In this document: positions 61,286-64,000 of the stretch, in pieces | Numbering within the stretch: the first letter of the stretch is position 1 | Layout of the letters: each line of letters opens with the position of its first letter | From: ZC4RG20 sp963782445 | GTDB lineage: Bacteria > Pseudomonadota > Gammaproteobacteria > Steroidobacterales > Rariloculaceae | NCBI GenBank assembly: GCA_963782445.1 | Contig: CAWAJM010000001.1 | Span: 2,914,001 to 2,978,000 of the forward strand | Length of the DNA stretch: 64,000 nt | Reading direction: 5' to 3' | Position numbers and translations under genes: made by a program | Notes under the pieces: generated by a model | Told to the model about the DNA's origin: nothing | Database searches by the model: none | What the model saw: only the letters and a program-made list of their open reading frames with translations

Positions 61286-61301
61286 TGGCATGCAACTTGC
61301 T
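61286..61301 (+). promoter_or_regulatory. Sigma-54 (-24/-12) promoter for the beta-barrel gene
   Basis: TGGCATGCAACTTGCT, one base different from the 54013-54028 site. GG and GC are 10 bp apart, 39 bp before the ATG at 61339. Confidence 0.8.
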
Positions 61302-61338
61302 TGTCGGAGCGGGGACCTTTTGGGGGCGAACACCAGCC

Positions 61339-62643
61339 ATGAACCGATCCATCGCAAGCAGACGATGGTGCCTGGCCGGCACATGCCTGGCATGCGCCGT
61401 CGTCGGGTCGGCGCCCTTCGGCGCCGCCTCTGCCGCCTGGGACACCGTCTCCAACATTCGCATGGGCATCGAAGCGAACGACAATCCGAGGCTCGGCCAA
61501 CAGCAGACGACACAGTCACAAACGCTGCAGGACCTGCAGGATCACACGTCGGTCCGCGCCCTCGTAGACATGATCTTCCGCCTTCAGAACATCGGTCAGC
61601 GCAGCAACATATACGTGCAGCCCCGAATCCGCGCGGACGCATACTCGGACACGATCGACAAAGACCTTCAGCGCAAGGACCTGTACCTGTTCGCGAGCGG
61701 CAACTACAAATGGGAACGCGCCGAAATCGGGCTACGTAGCAATTTCGCGCGCGAGAGCATATTGAGCAGCGAGCTGCTCGACGCGGGGCTCATCGATCTC
61801 GGCGACCCGAGCATCGTGGGCCAGCCCATCCAGACGGACACGGGGCAGCTCGTCATGCTCAGCGAGCACCGAAACCGTGCCATCGTCGCACCGTACGCAA
61901 ACTTCACCATATCGCCGCGCAGCTCGATCGGCGTGGACGCGACGTATCTGAACCAGACGTATTCGGGCCTGCAGCTCCGAACCCGGTCCGACATCTGGCA
62001 AAAAGAGCTCGGGACGCACGTGTCTCGAACGATCGATTCGCGCACCAGCGCCACGGCCCGCCTTTTCGCCGCGGACTACCATGCGGTAGCCACGGACAAC
62101 GACACGCGCACCGTCGGTGTAGAAGGCGGCCTTTCACGCAAGCTCAACGAGACCTTGTCGCTGAATCTCAGCGCCGGCCTCGAGCGCAGCGCGTTCACGT
62201 ATCTGCCCGCGGCCGGCCCGACCGTGCACAATGCGGCCGCGAATTACATCTTCGACGTGGGTCTAGGTAAGCAGACGGAAACCACGACGCTGAAACTGGA
62301 CGTGAGCCGGCAAATCGACCCGAGCGCCGCCGGCTTCATGACGCGCCGCAACGAGCTGCGCATCCTGTACGCGCACGATATGTCCCAGCGGCTGACCCTG
62401 AACTTCGCGCTGCGGGCCTTTCAAAGCGGCGGCCTCAGTTCCACCGCCTCCACGGACGAAACACAGCGCAATTATGCTCGGCTCGCGTTCGAGCTCGACT
62501 GGGCATTCACCCGGACGTGGTCGTTCGCCGTGGGCTACGATGCCGTCTCGCAGTCGTTCCAGCACGTCTCGAGAGAGAACGGCAGCGCCAATGTCGTCTC
62601 GCTGGGCGTCGTCTATCAGGGCTTGTCGCGCCAGGGGCGCTAG
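61339..62643 (+). CDS. Outer-membrane beta-barrel protein of the exopolysaccharide locus (EpsL-like)
   Basis: The product is about 434 residues. Signal peptide (CLAGTCLACAVVGSAPFGAASA), then alternating amphipathic strands through the whole chain (SNIYVQPRIRADAYSD, LYLFASGNYKWERAEIGLRSNF, WSFAVGYDAVSQSFQHV), as in the outer-membrane beta-barrels found at the ends of exopolysaccharide/PEP-CTERM clusters. It may be the outer-membrane secretion pore, since the Wza-like protein here is short and lacks a lipid anchor. The TAG stop lies inside the left inverted repeat of the element at 62640-62805, so the last residues may be altered from the ancestral sequence; a C-terminal Phe is missing. Confidence 0.78.
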   Translation: MNRSIASRRWCLAGTCLACAVVGSAPFGAASAAWDTVSNIRMGIEANDNPRLGQQQTTQSQTLQDLQDHTSVRALVDMIFRLQNIGQRSNIYVQPRIRADAYSDTIDKDLQRKDLYLFASGNYKWERAEIGLRSNFARESILSSELLDAGLIDLGDPSIVGQPIQTDTGQLVMLSEHRNRAIVAPYANFTISPRSSIGVDATYLNQTYSGLQLRTRSDIWQKELGTHVSRTIDSRTSATARLFAADYHAVATDNDTRTVGVEGGLSRKLNETLSLNLSAGLERSAFTYLPAAGPTVHNAAANYIFDVGLGKQTETTTLKLDVSRQIDPSAAGFMTRRNELRILYAHDMSQRLTLNFALRAFQSGGLSSTASTDETQRNYARLAFELDWAFTRTWSFAVGYDAVSQSFQHVSRENGSANVVSLGVVYQGLSRQGR

Positions 62644-62805
62644 TGGCCTGTAACGGCCGATTCGGTAGTGGCTGAGCGATGGATGGCGCGTCGGGGCAAG
62701 GCACGAGGAGGAGGCATAGTCGTGACTATGGCGACGACGAGCAACGCGGCACCGGCGCGCCAGACGCGTTCAGGCGCTACCGAATCAGCCGTTACAGGCC
62801 ACTAG
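62640..62805. mobile_element. MITE-like element, 166 bp, with 29-bp terminal inverted repeats
   Basis: The ends are CTAGTGGCCTGTAACGGC... (62640-62668) and its complement (62777-62805), 29 bp with one mismatch. The interior has a small hairpin (GCATAGTC-GTGACTATG) and no coding capacity. It fills the gap between the beta-barrel and encapsulin genes and, as a strong hairpin, may act as a bidirectional terminator. The CTAG at each outer end is part of the palindrome or of a duplicated target. Confidence 0.75.
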
Positions 62806-62842
62806 TTACCCGGGAGTCTTCTGTGACGACGGCCGCCGTTCC

Positions 62843-63703
62843 CTAAGACTTCGTGTTGCGCGCGCGAACCGCGCGCGTCCGCTCCCGGGACTGAGTGCGC
62901 GCGCCGTAACGCAGCGGCACGGCAGCTTCCGGTGCATAGACCATGAAGGTCATGCTCTCCTGGATATAGAGCTGAACGTGCTCGGCGTCGTGATTCGAAT
63001 AGCCGATCGAGAAGTCCTGACCCACGACCAGCTCGAAGTCGCCGCCGCGCAGGCTCATGACCACGGCACCGTCGACGGCCGGCGCCCAGATGATGCGGCC
63101 ATCGAGCTGCTGCGTAACCATGTTGATGACGGGGTAGCCGCCCTTGTTCGTCGTCTCCGTCAGACCCTCGTAGCACCGCGGGCCGAGCGCAATCGCGTAA
63201 GGGCCCTCGACGCCCTGATTGCGCAGCCAGCTCAGCGCCGCAGCCACCGCTTCGGGATACTTCTCGTAGTCTTCCGAAAGCGGCAGTGCATGACCGTCCG
63301 CGCGTTGCATGATTCCGTCGATGCCGGCCGCGGCGAAGCCCTCAAAGATCGACCGGTCCTCCGTCAGCGCGGCCGTACGGGCCGCGGCCACGACGTTGCC
63401 GAGATCTGCGTCGCGGCTGCCGCGGGCCATGGCGTCGACCTCGGCGCGATCGAGCCGAAACGGGACCGTGAGCTCGACGAGGGCGCGGGTCGCGCGCAGC
63501 GAGGCGTCGACGCCCTCGCGCGGCGACTCGATGCGGTCCGCGCGGCCCGATCCGTAGGACGAGCACTGCCAGCCGTGCGGGCCGCTGAAATCGACGAGCT
63601 TGCGTCCGGACAGCGTACGCCGCAGGGTGCGCTCGGCCTCCGCATCGATCTGCGCCCAGGTATCGGGCGTGATCGGCGCGAATTGTCTGTGCAGGTGATC
63701 CAT
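62843..63703 (-). CDS. Encapsulin shell protein
   Basis: The product is 286 residues, an HK97-fold protein of family 1 encapsulins (linocin-M18-like): FAPITPDTWAQIDAEAERTL at the N-terminus, DFSGPHGWQCSSYGSGR, GYPVINMVTQQLDGRIIWAP and FSIGYSNHDAEHVQLYIQES are typical segments. Sixty or more copies form an icosahedral compartment in the cytoplasm. The C-terminal about 20 residues are basic and extended (SRERTRAVRARNTKS). It follows the ferritin-like cargo gene by 9 nt, with AAGGGAG before its ATG, so shell and cargo are co-expressed. Confidence 0.93.
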   Translation of the reverse strand: MDHLHRQFAPITPDTWAQIDAEAERTLRRTLSGRKLVDFSGPHGWQCSSYGSGRADRIESPREGVDASLRATRALVELTVPFRLDRAEVDAMARGSRDADLGNVVAAARTAALTEDRSIFEGFAAAGIDGIMQRADGHALPLSEDYEKYPEAVAAALSWLRNQGVEGPYAIALGPRCYEGLTETTNKGGYPVINMVTQQLDGRIIWAPAVDGAVVMSLRGGDFELVVGQDFSIGYSNHDAEHVQLYIQESMTFMVYAPEAAVPLRYGARTQSRERTRAVRARNTKS

Positions 63704-63712
63704 GCCGCTCCC

Positions 63713-64000
63713 TTATCGCTTCGGTTCCGGCGGCCGGCGCAGGCTGCCGATTCCGAGATCGCCGGGCTTCGCACCGCCGGACGCCTCGCCCTCCGCGCCT
63801 TGCTCGGCGTCGGCTTCGATTCCGATGATGGAACCTTCCGTGAACAAATAGCGGCGGAGAAAACGGTCCAGGACGGGGTCCTGGCGCCGCAGCCACTCGA
63901 GAACCATGGCCGCGTGTTCCTTCTCCTCGTCGCGATTGTGCGCGAGCACGGCCTTGAGCTCCGGGTCGTCCGTCGCGTCGACGCGTTGCGAGTACCAATC
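63713..64000 (-). CDS. Encapsulated ferritin-like protein (cargo), 5' part outside window
   Basis: The visible C-terminal 95 residues start DWYSQRVDATDDPELKAV and continue HNRDEEKEHAAMVLEWLRR, the ferroxidase helix of EncFtn proteins (E-x2-H metal ligands). The chain then reads RFLRRYLFTEGSIIGIE and an acidic linker, and ends with GDLGIGSLRR, the cargo-loading peptide that binds the inner face of encapsulin shells. It oxidises Fe(II) for mineral storage inside the compartment. The frame is open to the window edge, so the start is not seen. Confidence 0.93.
   Translation of the reverse strand, partial: DWYSQRVDATDDPELKAVLAHNRDEEKEHAAMVLEWLRRQDPVLDRFLRRYLFTEGSIIGIEADAEQGAEGEASGGAKPGDLGIGSLRRPPEPKR

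Overview
The window is GC-rich, densely coded bacterial chromosome without tRNA, rRNA or intact insertion sequences. The gene content (AsnS, malate synthase G, GlpD, PQQ dehydrogenases, sulfide:quinone oxidoreductase, Wza/Wzz-type polysaccharide export, -24/-12 promoters, GEMM riboswitches) points to a proteobacterium, most likely gamma or beta. The sequence alone does not fix the genus.

Layout. 1-10.6 kb: metabolic genes with signs of decay. There is a partial MHS-type transporter, two periplasmic PQQ dehydrogenases, a hydrolase/CMD fusion, an orphan ECF sigma factor, a stand-alone B12-binding protein, a frameshifted aldehyde dehydrogenase and a truncated acyltransferase. 10.7-20.7 kb: asnS, then a leftward operon of DUF2892, sulfide:quinone oxidoreductase, TolC, adaptor, RND pump and DUF302, divergent from a BigR/SqrR-type ArsR repressor with a palindrome between them. 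20.9-24.2 kb: malate synthase G, then a c-di-GMP-I riboswitch in front of a lipoprotein. 24.3-33.4 kb: a leftward glycosyltransferase operon ending in a pseudokinase with a Calx-beta domain, a frameshifted methyltransferase, an epimerase and glpD.

33.5-62.6 kb is a large Wzx/Wzy-type exopolysaccharide locus. It contains a Wza-like export protein, a Wzz-like chain-length protein with a separate tyrosine kinase, a hexapeptide acyltransferase, two asparagine-synthetase-like proteins, a GT39-like membrane glycosyltransferase plus its decayed copy, a flippase, a Wzy-like polymerase, several GT4 enzymes, the polyprenyl-phosphate sugar transferase, a sulfotransferase, two tandem beta-helix proteins and an outer-membrane beta-barrel protein. 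Seven intergenic sites in correct orientation match the sigma-54 -24/-12 consensus (GG-N10-GC with TGGCA/TTGC-like boxes), and a second c-di-GMP-I riboswitch precedes the first beta-helix gene. The polymer pathway therefore looks wired to RpoN and to c-di-GMP.

62.6-64 kb: a MITE-like inverted-repeat element that supplies the stop codon of the beta-barrel gene, then an encapsulin shell gene and the 3' end of its ferritin-like cargo, which carries a visible cargo-loading peptide.
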